Shown here in pieces: positions 54,091-62,759 of a stretch of 64,000 bases of DNA. Location of the stretch: NCBI RefSeq assembly GCF_002117485.1, contig NZ_CP021030.1, positions 3,957,501-4,021,500 of the forward strand. The letters are read 5' to 3'. Position 1 is the first letter of the stretch, and each line of letters starts with the position of its first letter. A program made the position numbers and the translations under genes. The notes beneath the pieces were generated by a model. That model ran no database searches, was not told where the DNA came from, and saw nothing but the letters and a program-made list of their open reading frames with translations. The stretch is from Rhizobium sp. NXC14 (GTDB taxonomy: Bacteria > Pseudomonadota > Alphaproteobacteria > Rhizobiales > Rhizobiaceae).

Positions 54091-55994
54091 AGCACCGGCC
54101 ACATCCGCACGATCGCTGCGAACCGGTCCCAGTCTTTGCGTTCCAATGGCGTCCACCCGGCTTCGGCGACGGCCGGAAGGCGCGGGAAGACCAGCCGGTT
54201 GAAATAGGCGCGAGAGAGGAAGTTTTCAGTCCAGATGCAGGCCTGGACGCCGCGCAGCTTCTCCCGCAGCGCGTCCGGCAACTCGCCCTCGGCCTCGTAA
54301 GCATAGGTGTGCTCCGGCGGCGCATGGCCAGCCCAACTCGCGCCGGGCTCAGACCAGGCTTCCGCTTGCGCCATGTCGAGATAATAGGCTTGGCCCGGCG
54401 TCATCACCACATCGTAACCTTGCTGCGCCAGCTCGATTCCGACAGCGGGCTTTTCCCAGGCCATCAGCAAAGTGCCGTCGCGATCGACGCCGCCGCCATG
54501 CGAGACTTCGTTCCAGCCGGCGAGCTTCCTGCCGCGCTCCGACAACATGGCCTTGATCCGTTTCAGGAAATAGGATTGCAGCTCCGCTGTGCCGGCAATT
54601 TTCTCCCGTTCCATCAGCGCCTTGCAAAGCGGCGAGGAAAGCCAGGCGCCGCTTGCGACCTCGTCGCCGCCGATATGGATATATTCACCGGGGAACAGCG
54701 TGACCATCTCGTCGAACACCTTCCCGAGAAATTCATAGGTGAATTCAACCGCCGGGTTTAGGGCATTATTGGGATAACCCTGCACGGCGCGATAGCTGTC
54801 CGGCGCCTCCTGCCCGTCGACGAGCTCGGGCAGTGACAACAGCGTCGCGGTGCTATGGCCGGGAACATCGATTTCCGGCACTACTTCTATATGAAGCGAC
54901 GCAGCATGCGCGACGATCCGCCTGACATCCTGCGCGTAATGGCCGGAGCGCGGTTCCGCCCCGTCACCAAGTTGCGGCACAAGCACCTCGTCCGGCCCGC
55001 GCCGCGCGCCGATCTCCGTAAGCTGGGGATAGGCCTTGATCTCCAGCCGCCAGGCTTCGTCGTCGGTCAGGTGCCAATGGAAGATGTTGAGCTTGTTCCA
55101 GGCAAGGATGTCGATCAGCCGCATGATGTCAGCCACCGGATAGAACTGCCTCGCCACATCGAGATGGCAGCCGCGCCAGTCATAACGAGGCTGGTCGGCG
55201 ATCGTGCCGAAGTTGGGAAATCTGAAGCTCTCCCGATCGGTCCGGGCGCCGTGCATGAGTTGCGCCAGACTGATCAGGCCATAGTGCCGACCCGCCGCAT
55301 CCGCGCTGGAGAGCACGACCTCATGCGCGGTAAATCGTATTTCATAGGCGAACGCAGCGATCGATGACTCAGTAACGAAACGAATAGCCCGCCCGCCCTT
55401 TACGGCGCAGAGCGAGAACGGCACATTTTCGGCCGGATAAAGCCGCTGGTAAAGCGAAAGAACCAGAGACAACGCCTTGACCGCCTCGGGCCGTGTCCTC
55501 TCGGCCGGATAAAGGACGAGCGGCAGTTCTCCCGCCTTCAACGCGAGCGCCAGCGGCCAGGGCAGCAGCGAATAAGGCTCCTCTACCCGGCCCGGCGGCA
55601 GAAGCGGCGGCGCAATTCCGCCATCGCGGTCTTCGAGAATCAGATCGCCGAAGGCGACAGCAATATGGCGCCCGTCGCCAAGTGTCAGATAGGCCGATTT
55701 GACCCCCGATGTCACATGTTTCGGCTCTCGGGTCAGTCCCTCGACGGTGAACCGCCAGTGGCCGCCCGGCGGCACTCTCAGCTTGTCGGGCGGCCGGAAT
55801 TCATGGAGGTGCGCGACTTGTCGCTTCAGGCTGCCGCCATTGCAGACGTGTTTTTCGGCAACCCGTGTCTCCGACGTATAGGCGAGCGAGAAACCGGAAA
55901 GCGGCTCGGCCGAGAGATTGAAGAGCGTGAAGATCAAGCGCCCGAAACTGCCTTCGACCGGATGCCAGCTTGTTTCCAGACGATAATCGGCCAT
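54087..55994 (-). CDS. Family GH20 beta-N-acetylhexosaminidase, without signal peptide
   Basis: The 635-residue protein has an N-terminal beta domain (about 1-210), then the GH20 barrel: YDWRGCHLDVARQFYPVADIMRLIDILAWNKLNIFHWHLTDDEAWRLE, EIDVPGHS and the catalytic Asp-Glu pair in YIHIGGDEVASGAW. It removes terminal GlcNAc or GalNAc. Unlike most GH20 enzymes it has no signal peptide, so it seems to act inside the cell on imported chito-oligosaccharide or glycan fragments. The Met at 55994 follows GGGGAGG. The convergent ROK kinase would use the product. Confidence 0.93.
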   Translation of the reverse strand: MADYRLETSWHPVEGSFGRLIFTLFNLSAEPLSGFSLAYTSETRVAEKHVCNGGSLKRQVAHLHEFRPPDKLRVPPGGHWRFTVEGLTREPKHVTSGVKSAYLTLGDGRHIAVAFGDLILEDRDGGIAPPLLPPGRVEEPYSLLPWPLALALKAGELPLVLYPAERTRPEAVKALSLVLSLYQRLYPAENVPFSLCAVKGGRAIRFVTESSIAAFAYEIRFTAHEVVLSSADAAGRHYGLISLAQLMHGARTDRESFRFPNFGTIADQPRYDWRGCHLDVARQFYPVADIMRLIDILAWNKLNIFHWHLTDDEAWRLEIKAYPQLTEIGARRGPDEVLVPQLGDGAEPRSGHYAQDVRRIVAHAASLHIEVVPEIDVPGHSTATLLSLPELVDGQEAPDSYRAVQGYPNNALNPAVEFTYEFLGKVFDEMVTLFPGEYIHIGGDEVASGAWLSSPLCKALMEREKIAGTAELQSYFLKRIKAMLSERGRKLAGWNEVSHGGGVDRDGTLLMAWEKPAVGIELAQQGYDVVMTPGQAYYLDMAQAEAWSEPGASWAGHAPPEHTYAYEAEGELPDALREKLRGVQACIWTENFLSRAYFNRLVFPRLPAVAEAGWTPLERKDWDRFAAIVRMWPVL

Positions 55995-56054
55995 GGTCGC
56001 GCCTCCCCTGTCAATGGACGGCCGGGATGACGGCTTGTGCCCCGGCATGCTTTC

Positions 56055-56069
56055 AAAAGCTTAGCTTTT
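56055..56069. repeat. AAAAGCT-T-AGCTTTT palindrome before the GH20 gene
   Basis: A perfect 7 bp inverted repeat around one base lies about 60 bp upstream of the GH20 start, the expected position of an operator. No adjacent regulator explains it. Confidence 0.4.
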
Positions 56070-56146
56070 TCGAGGCGGCAAGGGAATCGACGCGAGTCGA
56101 GGCGAACCCGGCAGTGATGAGAACCGTGAGATTGCGGCCTGCAAGG

Positions 56147-56173
56147 AAAACGGCGCGGCTTTCGCCGCGCCGT
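56147..56173 (-). terminator. Terminator of the RND efflux operon
   Basis: ACGGCGCGGC and GCCGCGCCGT arms with a TTTC loop are followed on the minus strand by TTTTCC. The stem begins 2 bp past the RND pump stop codon. Confidence 0.85.
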
Positions 56174-56175
56174 CC

Positions 56176-59100
56176 TCACTCGGCTGCCAACGCCGGCGGA
56201 TGTCTGTCATCCGCCTCTTCCTGGATGGCGTCGGCATCCCGGCCTGGCTCGTCCTTTGCCTTCGGCTCCCGGCCGAAGAAAAGGGCGTAACCGGCGGGCA
56301 GAACCAGAATGGTGAGCACTGTCGCAACCAAGATGCCGCCCATCATGGCGAAGGCGAGCGGACCCCAGAAGACGCCGCGCGAGATCGGGATCAACGCCAG
56401 CACGGCGGTCAGCGCCGTCAGCATGATCGGCCGGAAACGCCGCACGGCCGCACCGACGATCGCCTCCTGCCGGTGCATACCAGCCTTGATGTCCTGATCG
56501 ATCTGATCGACCAGAATGATCGAATTGCGCATGATAATGCCGAGCAGCGCGATGACACCGAGGATCGCCACAAAGCCGAAGGGCGCGCCGCTGATCAGCA
56601 AGGCGGCCGCGGCCCCGATGATGCCGAGCGGGCCGGTGGCAAGCACCAGCATCGCCTTGCCGAAATGCTGCAGCTGCACCATCAGCAGCACGATGATGAC
56701 GGCGAGCATGATTGGCGCCTTGGCGGCAATCGACATCTGGCTTTCCGCCGCATCCTCGGCACCGCCCTGGATCTCGACGTTGTAGCCGGCCGGCAGGCTG
56801 TCGCGCAGGTCCTTCATGTCGGCATACATCTTCATGACGACGTCATTCGGCTGCACGCCGTCCGGCAGCGTCGCGCGCACGGTGATCGTCGGCAGCCGGT
56901 CGCGCCGCCATTCGATGCCCTGCTCCATGACGGGCACGACCTTGGCGACCTGCGAGACCGGAACGAAGCCGCCGAAATCCGTCGGCACGTAGACGGAATT
57001 AACCGCCGACAGCAGCGAGCGGCTGGAATCCGGCTCGCGGGCAACGATCGAGACCGTCTCCTCACCGTCGCGGAAATCGTCGAGCGGCGCCCCGGACATG
57101 GCGGTCTGCAGCATCTGGCGCACGCGCTGCGAGGTCACGCCAAGCGCCCGGGCACGGTCCTGGTCGATCACCAGCTTCATCGCCGGCACCGGCTCCAGCC
57201 AGTCGTCATGGATGGCGCCGAGCATCGGGTTGGCCGTAAAGCGCGCCTTCACCTGATCGGCGATCGCTCGCACCTCCTGGCGGTCAGGCCCCATGATGCG
57301 CATCTGCACCGGCCAGCCTGTGGGCGGGCCGAGGAAGAGGCGGTCGACCTTGCCGCGGATCGATGGGAAGTCTTCGGCAAGAATGGTGCGCAGCTTGACG
57401 ATCAGCCGTTCGCGCGCCGGTTCGTCCTTCGCCATAACCAGCAGCTGGGCGAAGTTCGGGTTGCGCAGCTGCTGGTCGAGCGGCAGGAAGAAACGCGGTG
57501 CGCCTTCGCCGATATAGGTGGCGATGAACCGCTTGTCGGGATCATCCATCATCTTCGCTTCGAGCGCCTTCGCCTGCACTTCGACTTCCCGAATGCTGGT
57601 GCCTTCGGGCAGCCAGAGATCGACCAGGATTTCCGGCCGCGAGGATTGCGGGAAGAAATTCTGCGGAATGAACTGGAAGGCCCAGAGGCTGGTGACGAAG
57701 GTTCCGAGCGTCAACAGCAGCACGATCACCCGATGGCGAACCGCCCAGCCGACGGTGCCGCGCAGCCGGCGATAAAAGCGGGTGTCGAAGGCATCATGAT
57801 GCTCGCCGGCGTGATGGCGCTGCTTGAGGATCATGTAACCGAGCCACGGCGTAAAATAGACCGCGACGAACCACGAGGTAACAAGCGCGATGCCGACGAC
57901 GTAGAACAGCGAGCGGACATATTCGCCGGCCGTCGATGCGGCGAAACCAACGGGAATGAAGCCGGCCGTGGTGATCAGCGTCCCCGTCAGCATCGGGAAG
58001 GCGGTTGAGGAATAGGCAAAGCTTGCCGCCTCGATCTTGACCAGTCCCTCCTCCAGCTTCCGCTCCATCATCTCGACGACGATCATCGCATCGTCGACCA
58101 GCAGGCCGAGCGCGATGATCAGGGCGCCGAGCGAGATGCGCTGCAGGTCGATGCCGAGTTCGTACATCAGCGCGAAAGTGGCGGCGAGCACCAGCGGAAT
58201 GGCGATGGCGATGACGAGGCCCGAGCGCCAGCCAATCGACAGGAAGGAGACGACGAGCACGATGATGAGGGCTTCGCCGAGCGCATGCATGAATTCGCCG
58301 ATCGCATCCGTTACCACGTCGGGCTGGTTGGCGATCTGATCGACGGCGACGCCGTAAGGCAGCGATTCCTCGAAGCGCTGATAGGTCGCCTCCACATCCT
58401 TGCCGACATCGGTGACGTTGAAGCCCTTGGCCATGACGACGCCGACCTGGACGCTGTCATGGCCGTTGAACCGGTACTTGCGCTGGTAGGGATCTTCGAG
58501 CCCGGAACTGACGGTGGCGATATCGCCGAGGCGCGTCACCTGGGCGCCTGCGCGAAGGCTGAGCTCACGGATATCGGCCGCCTTCTTCACGTCGCCTTCG
58601 ACAGAGATGCGTACCGAACGCAGGCCGGTATCGACGGAGCCCGCCGGATCGACATTGTTCTGACCCTTGATGGCGTTCTGCAGGTCGAGGATCGTCAGGC
58701 CGCGCTCGGCGAGCGCCTTGGACGAGACGTCGATATAAATCTTCTCAGGCTGGTCGCCGATGATGACCGCCTTCTCGACGCCCGGTGTCGTCAGCAGCAT
58801 GTCGCGCGCCTGGATCGCGAACTTCTTCAGTTCCGGATAGGTATAGCCCTCGCCGCTGATCGAATGCAGGGTGATGAAGGTATCGCCGAACTCATCGTTG
58901 AAATAGGGGCCGAGCAGACCTTGCGGCAGCTCGCTGGAGATATCACCGACCTTCTTGCGCACCTGGTAGAAGGCATCGGCCACGTCCTTCGAATTCGTAT
59001 CACCCTTGACCTGAAGCGTGATGATGGCGCTGCCCGCCCGCGTATAGGACTTGACCCAGTCAAGATGCGGGGTTTCCTGCAGCTTGCGCTCGATCTTGTT

Positions 59101-59319
59101 GACGACCTGATCTTCCATTTCCTGAATGGAAGCGCCTGGCCAGATCGCCTGGACGACCATGACGCGGAAAGTAAATTCGGGATCCTCGCGCTGGCCCATG
59201 CGCATCAGGCCGAGAATGCCGGTGATGATGATCAGGCCGAAGAGGAAGCGGGCGATGCTCGGATGTCCGATCGCCCAGCGCGACAGATTGAAGGGCCGCT
59301 TTTCAGTGTTGGCGTCCAT
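56176..59319 (-). CDS. RND family efflux pump, inner-membrane transporter
   Basis: The 1047-residue protein is a full-length AcrB/MexB-superfamily pump with 12 helices and two large periplasmic loops. TM4 has the proton-relay Asp pair (LLVDDAMIVVEMMERKLEEGL). The opening NLSRWAIGHPSIARFLFGLIIITGILGLMRMGQREDPEFTFRVMVVQAIWPGAS fits the group with a separate lipoprotein adaptor. The start follows AAAGGGAA. It works with the adaptor at 59405-60544; no outer-membrane factor gene is nearby. Confidence 0.94.
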   Translation of the reverse strand: MDANTEKRPFNLSRWAIGHPSIARFLFGLIIITGILGLMRMGQREDPEFTFRVMVVQAIWPGASIQEMEDQVVNKIERKLQETPHLDWVKSYTRAGSAIITLQVKGDTNSKDVADAFYQVRKKVGDISSELPQGLLGPYFNDEFGDTFITLHSISGEGYTYPELKKFAIQARDMLLTTPGVEKAVIIGDQPEKIYIDVSSKALAERGLTILDLQNAIKGQNNVDPAGSVDTGLRSVRISVEGDVKKAADIRELSLRAGAQVTRLGDIATVSSGLEDPYQRKYRFNGHDSVQVGVVMAKGFNVTDVGKDVEATYQRFEESLPYGVAVDQIANQPDVVTDAIGEFMHALGEALIIVLVVSFLSIGWRSGLVIAIAIPLVLAATFALMYELGIDLQRISLGALIIALGLLVDDAMIVVEMMERKLEEGLVKIEAASFAYSSTAFPMLTGTLITTAGFIPVGFAASTAGEYVRSLFYVVGIALVTSWFVAVYFTPWLGYMILKQRHHAGEHHDAFDTRFYRRLRGTVGWAVRHRVIVLLLTLGTFVTSLWAFQFIPQNFFPQSSRPEILVDLWLPEGTSIREVEVQAKALEAKMMDDPDKRFIATYIGEGAPRFFLPLDQQLRNPNFAQLLVMAKDEPARERLIVKLRTILAEDFPSIRGKVDRLFLGPPTGWPVQMRIMGPDRQEVRAIADQVKARFTANPMLGAIHDDWLEPVPAMKLVIDQDRARALGVTSQRVRQMLQTAMSGAPLDDFRDGEETVSIVAREPDSSRSLLSAVNSVYVPTDFGGFVPVSQVAKVVPVMEQGIEWRRDRLPTITVRATLPDGVQPNDVVMKMYADMKDLRDSLPAGYNVEIQGGAEDAAESQMSIAAKAPIMLAVIIVLLMVQLQHFGKAMLVLATGPLGIIGAAAALLISGAPFGFVAILGVIALLGIIMRNSIILVDQIDQDIKAGMHRQEAIVGAAVRRFRPIMLTALTAVLALIPISRGVFWGPLAFAMMGGILVATVLTILVLPAGYALFFGREPKAKDEPGRDADAIQEEADDRHPPALAAE

Positions 59320-59335
59320 GGTTCTGTTCCCTTTG

Positions 59336-59383
59336 GAGCATGATGCCGAAAAGTGTCAGCGGTTTCGGGCGAACATCATGCTC
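59336..59383. repeat. Rhizobial GAGCATGATG palindromic repeat
   Basis: The 48 bp element starts GAGCATGATG and ends CATCATGCTC, with GCCGAAAAGTGTCAGCGGTT between. I know this sequence as a widely dispersed rhizobial intergenic repeat. It lies between the adaptor and pump genes of one operon. Confidence 0.75.
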
Positions 59384-59404
59384 AAATAACTTTGATTTGC
59401 GCGA

Positions 59405-60544
59405 TCAACGCACGGTCTGGTCGAAATCGGCCGAAGCCGATTGCTGCTCCGGCACCTTCACCTTCAGGTTCTCGCTCATGAATTGGGTGCCGGCGGCAAC
59501 GACGAGATCGCCGCTATCGAGGCCTTGGGTCACATGCACGCCGTCGCCGGTGAAATCGGCGACCTCGATGATGCGGCCATGCACCGTCGCCGTGTCGCGG
59601 TCGACCGTCCAGACCATCTGCTGGCCGTCCTTTTCGGCCAGCGCAGTGAGCGGGATCGAGACATAGCTGTTGCCGTTGTTGACATCGGCTTCGATGGTCG
59701 CGGTCATGCCTAGCAACACCCGCGGATCGTTCGGCAGGCTCACGCGAACCGCAAAGGTGCGCGACTGCTGGTCGGCGCTGCCGGAAACCTCGCGCACCTT
59801 GCCGTCGAGCACCAGCCTGTCATCAGCCCAGAAACTGGCCTTGACCGTTTTACCGGGCTTAAATTCGGCAATGTCGTTTTCCGGAACCGCGATCTGCACT
59901 TCCTTTTCACCATCGACGGCAACGGTCAAAACGGGGCTGCCGGAGCCAACGACCTGGCCGATATCGGCATTGATCGATGTCACTATCCCATTCTGGCCGG
60001 CCTTGAGCTCGGTATAGCTCACCTGGTTCTTCGCCTGATCCAGCGCCGAGAGCGCTGCGTCGCGCTGCGAGATCGCCTGGTCATGGCTGAGTGCTGCCTG
60101 TTCGAGCTGCGACTTCGGGGCGACGCTCTTGTCGAACAACTGCTCGGCGCGCTTGTTGGCGAGATCGGCGGTTTCGACGCCCCTTTCGGCCGCGGCGAGA
60201 TTGGCCTCCGCCGTCTTGACCGCGAGCTGATAGTCCGTGGCATCGATGCGGGCGAGAACGTCGCCGGGCGTCACCCGGTCGCCGATATCGACGAGACGCT
60301 CGGTGATCTTGCCGGCCACCCGAAACCCGAGGTTCATCTCCGTGCGCGCCTTGACCGACCCCGAATAATCGAGCTTGCGGGTATCGTCGGCTTTGGCGAT
60401 TTCCACGACCTTCACCGGCCGAATAACTTCCTTGACCTCAGCTTTTTCTTCCGTGCAGGCGGAAAGGCCGATCCCGATGACGCCGATGAGCGCGAGGTTC
60501 GCGACGGACGGCATGCGGTTGCTGAGGGTGTTGAGCGAAAACAT
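59405..60544 (-). CDS. RND efflux periplasmic adaptor lipoprotein
   Basis: The 379-residue precursor has a lipoprotein signal ending in GIGLSAC (lipidated Cys near residue 30). A biotinyl-lipoyl-like half (SVKARTEMNLGFRVAGKITERLVDIGDRVTPGDVLARID), a helical hairpin and barrel domains follow. It joins the RND pump to an outer-membrane channel. The ATG at 60544 follows AGGAG; a GTG three codons earlier is less well placed. It lies 49 bp after the TetR gene on the same strand. Confidence 0.93.
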   Translation of the reverse strand: MFSLNTLSNRMPSVANLALIGVIGIGLSACTEEKAEVKEVIRPVKVVEIAKADDTRKLDYSGSVKARTEMNLGFRVAGKITERLVDIGDRVTPGDVLARIDATDYQLAVKTAEANLAAAERGVETADLANKRAEQLFDKSVAPKSQLEQAALSHDQAISQRDAALSALDQAKNQVSYTELKAGQNGIVTSINADIGQVVGSGSPVLTVAVDGEKEVQIAVPENDIAEFKPGKTVKASFWADDRLVLDGKVREVSGSADQQSRTFAVRVSLPNDPRVLLGMTATIEADVNNGNSYVSIPLTALAEKDGQQMVWTVDRDTATVHGRIIEVADFTGDGVHVTQGLDSGDLVVAAGTQFMSENLKVKVPEQQSASADFDQTVR

Positions 60545-60593
60545 CTTCCGCACTCCTGGAATGTTTCGGGGGACCGACGACGGCTGCCGTCGA

Positions 60594-61202
60594 TTATTTC
60601 TTGAGCGCCCTGATGGCGTAATCGATCAGTTCGTCGACGGCAGCGCGGTTGGTCTTCGCAAGACATTGCGCCACCATCTGGGGATGACAGAGATTGACCG
60701 TCGCCGCGCCGAAGCAGCGCGAGGCGACCACCGGATCGTGCTCGGCGAACTCGCCGGAGGCGATGCCTTCGGCGATGATTTCAGCAATCAGATCATGGAC
60801 GCGATCGATATGTTTCTCGATGACATGCCAGTCGCGCTCGATCGCGACCACGATCATCTCGTGCACCTTCATCTCGTCGAGCATCGTATCCATCGTCCAT
60901 TGATACTGGGTCTCGACATAAAGGCGCAGCCGTTCGCTGGCACTGAGCGGCTGGTGGCGGATGTCGTAAGCGAGCTGATAGCAAGTGGCGAGCATGCGTC
61001 CGCAGAGCGCCTGATGGATCTCGACCTTCGAAGCGAAGAATCGATAAATATTGGCCGGCGACATGCCGAGATCGCGGGCGATGTCTGCCACCGTCGTTTT
61101 GCTGTAGCCGTAGTGACGGAACAGCCGCTCGGCAGCGTCGAGTATCCGCGTGATATTCTCCTGTCGCGTGACGTCGAGCGTATTTTCCGCAATGTCGTTC
61201 AT
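60594..61202 (-). CDS. TetR family regulator heading the RND efflux operon
   Basis: The 202-residue protein has the TetR HTH (ILDAAERLFRHYGYSKTTVADIARDLGMSPANIYRFFASKVEI, about 20-62). Codirectional with adaptor and pump and first in order, it probably represses its own operon through the 11-10-11 palindrome 21-52 bp upstream. I use the Met at 61202; the frame is open through the palindrome, making a longer start unlikely. Confidence 0.92.
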   Translation of the reverse strand: MNDIAENTLDVTRQENITRILDAAERLFRHYGYSKTTVADIARDLGMSPANIYRFFASKVEIHQALCGRMLATCYQLAYDIRHQPLSASERLRLYVETQYQWTMDTMLDEMKVHEMIVVAIERDWHVIEKHIDRVHDLIAEIIAEGIASGEFAEHDPVVASRCFGAATVNLCHPQMVAQCLAKTNRAAVDELIDYAIRALKK

Positions 61203-61222
61203 GAACTTCGAGACCTCGAGTA

Positions 61223-61254
61223 ACGACTGACGATTTTCGAATTTCGTCAGTCGT
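61223..61254. promoter_or_regulatory. Long palindromic operator before the tetR-RND operon
   Basis: Perfect 11 bp arms ACGACTGACGA and TCGTCAGTCGT flank TTTTCGAATT. It is 21 bp from the TetR start, consistent with autorepression of the whole efflux operon. Confidence 0.8.
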
Positions 61255-61346
61255 AAAATATCAAACGTCACTTGTCAATGCCGCCTGCGTAACGCGAGCG
61301 GTGCGATAATTTCGAAACGAGGTGATGATGAGCGCGAGCCACGATT

Positions 61347-61379
61347 GAAAAGTGCCGCGACATCAGACGCGCGGCACTT
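61347..61379 (-). terminator. Terminator of the osmC-type gene
   Basis: AAGTGCCGCG and CGCGGCACTT arms (10 bp) with a 10-base loop are followed on the minus strand by four T. It lies 21 bp past the OsmC-type stop. Confidence 0.82.
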
Positions 61380-61400
61380 GGCGGCAATAGCGGAAAAAAA

Positions 61401-61832
61401 TCAGGCGAGCTTGACGTCGAGCGTGATCGGAACGGCGGCGAGCGCCTTGGAAATCGGGCAGCCGGCTTTCGCCTTGTTGGCCAGTTCGGTGAAGGTCGCC
61501 TCATCTGCACCGGGGACGCGGCCGGAAAGTGAGAGATGGATGGCAGTGACGGCGAAGCCACCCTCGACGCTTTCGAGCGTCACCTTGGCCGAGGTTTCCA
61601 TATGCTCGGCGGTGAAGCCGGCTTCGCCGAGGATGAGCGACAGCGCCATGGTGAAGCAGCCGGCATGGGCAGCGCCGATCAGCTCTTCCGGGTTGGTGCC
61701 GGGAATGCCTTCGAAGCGGCTGGCAAAGCCGTAGGGATAGTCTGTCAGGGCGCCGCTCTGGGTCGAGATCAAGCCCTTGCCGTCCTTGAGGCCGCCGCTC
61801 CAATGAGCCGAAGCCGTGCGATTGATCTGCAT
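61401..61832 (-). CDS. osmC: OsmC/Ohr family peroxidase
   Basis: The 143-residue protein has the two redox cysteines of the family, Cys59 (AAHAGCFTMALS) and Cys125 (KAGCPISKAL), and an N-terminal ASAHWSGGLKDGKGLISTQSGAL typical of OsmC rather than Ohr. It reduces organic hydroperoxides. The Met at 61832 follows AGGAGGA. It is a single gene with its own terminator. Confidence 0.92.
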   Translation of the reverse strand: MQINRTASAHWSGGLKDGKGLISTQSGALTDYPYGFASRFEGIPGTNPEELIGAAHAGCFTMALSLILGEAGFTAEHMETSAKVTLESVEGGFAVTAIHLSLSGRVPGADEATFTELANKAKAGCPISKALAAVPITLDVKLA

Positions 61833-61979
61833 GCCGTCCTCCTGTTTCGATGGTTTTGAGGAAGCGGCAGGGCGCCGCTCCATGCCTGAGGGAGATTGGA
61901 TTGCCTCCCGGTGGGACAATATAACGCTCTATCCTGAGAAGACGACAGGCTCGTAAAAATCGGCGAAATAGAAAGCCTT

Positions 61980-62759
61980 TCAGGCGGGATGCTGCTGCAC
62001 GCTCAGACCGCCGTCGATCGTCAGGCAGGTGGCGTTCATGAACGGGCATTCGTCGGAGATCATGAACACCGCCGCCATGGCGATCTCCTCAGGCGTTGCG
62101 ATCCGCCCGCCGGGATGCAGCTTCATCGTCTCGGCTTTCGCTGCCTCCGGATCGGGGAAGCTGTTCCAGTAGTCGATCACCTTCTGCGTCGAGACATAGC
62201 CCGGCGCCAGCGCGTTCACCCGGATATTGCGGGCCGCATACTCCAGGGCGAGGGACTTCGTCATGCCGAGCAGAGCATGTTTTGCAAGCGGATAGGGAAA
62301 GGTGTGCGGAATGATCGTGAAAGCGTGCGTGGAGGCAATGTTGAGGATGACGCCGTCGCCGCGCTCGATGAAGCCGGGCAGCACCGCCTTGCAGCAATTC
62401 CATGCTCCCTTGAGATTGATATCGAAGCAGCGGCTCCACTCCTCGTCGGTCGTGTGGAGCGGTTCGGCAAAGACATTGACCCCGGCATTGTTGACGAGCG
62501 CATTCAATGGCCCGATCTCGTCATTCGCCTGAGCAACCGCCTTGGCGATTGTTCCGGCATCGGTAATGTCGGCCGGCAGATAACCAACCCGGCCGCCCGT
62601 GCTGGCGAGTTCTCCCGCTGCATGCGCCAGCAGCGCTCCATCGCGATCGACGAGATAGACCGCGGCATTCTCCCTGATGAAAGCCTTGGCGATCGCAAGG
62701 CCGATACCCTGCGCAGCGCCGGTGATCAGAATATTTTTGCCCTGCAGGCGATCACCCAT
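61980..62759 (-). CDS. Short-chain dehydrogenase of a sugar operon
   Basis: The 259-residue SDR has TGAAQGIG (13-20), NNAG (90-93) and the catalytic Tyr156-x3-Lys160 (YPLAK). Asp38 after the second strand suggests NAD preference. Its start abuts the stop of the epimerase gene. With an aldose epimerase and ribose-type permease upstream, it probably oxidises an aldose at C1, as in non-phosphorylative sugar breakdown; the sugar is unknown. Confidence 0.9.
   Translation of the reverse strand: MGDRLQGKNILITGAAQGIGLAIAKAFIRENAAVYLVDRDGALLAHAAGELASTGGRVGYLPADITDAGTIAKAVAQANDEIGPLNALVNNAGVNVFAEPLHTTDEEWSRCFDINLKGAWNCCKAVLPGFIERGDGVILNIASTHAFTIIPHTFPYPLAKHALLGMTKSLALEYAARNIRVNALAPGYVSTQKVIDYWNSFPDPEAAKAETMKLHPGGRIATPEEIAMAAVFMISDECPFMNATCLTIDGGLSVQQHPA

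Noticed and set aside
56200..58008. A 602-codon open frame opposite the RND pump gene
   Set aside because: It is antisense to a full-length conserved transporter and its His/Arg/Asp-rich translation looks like a shadow.
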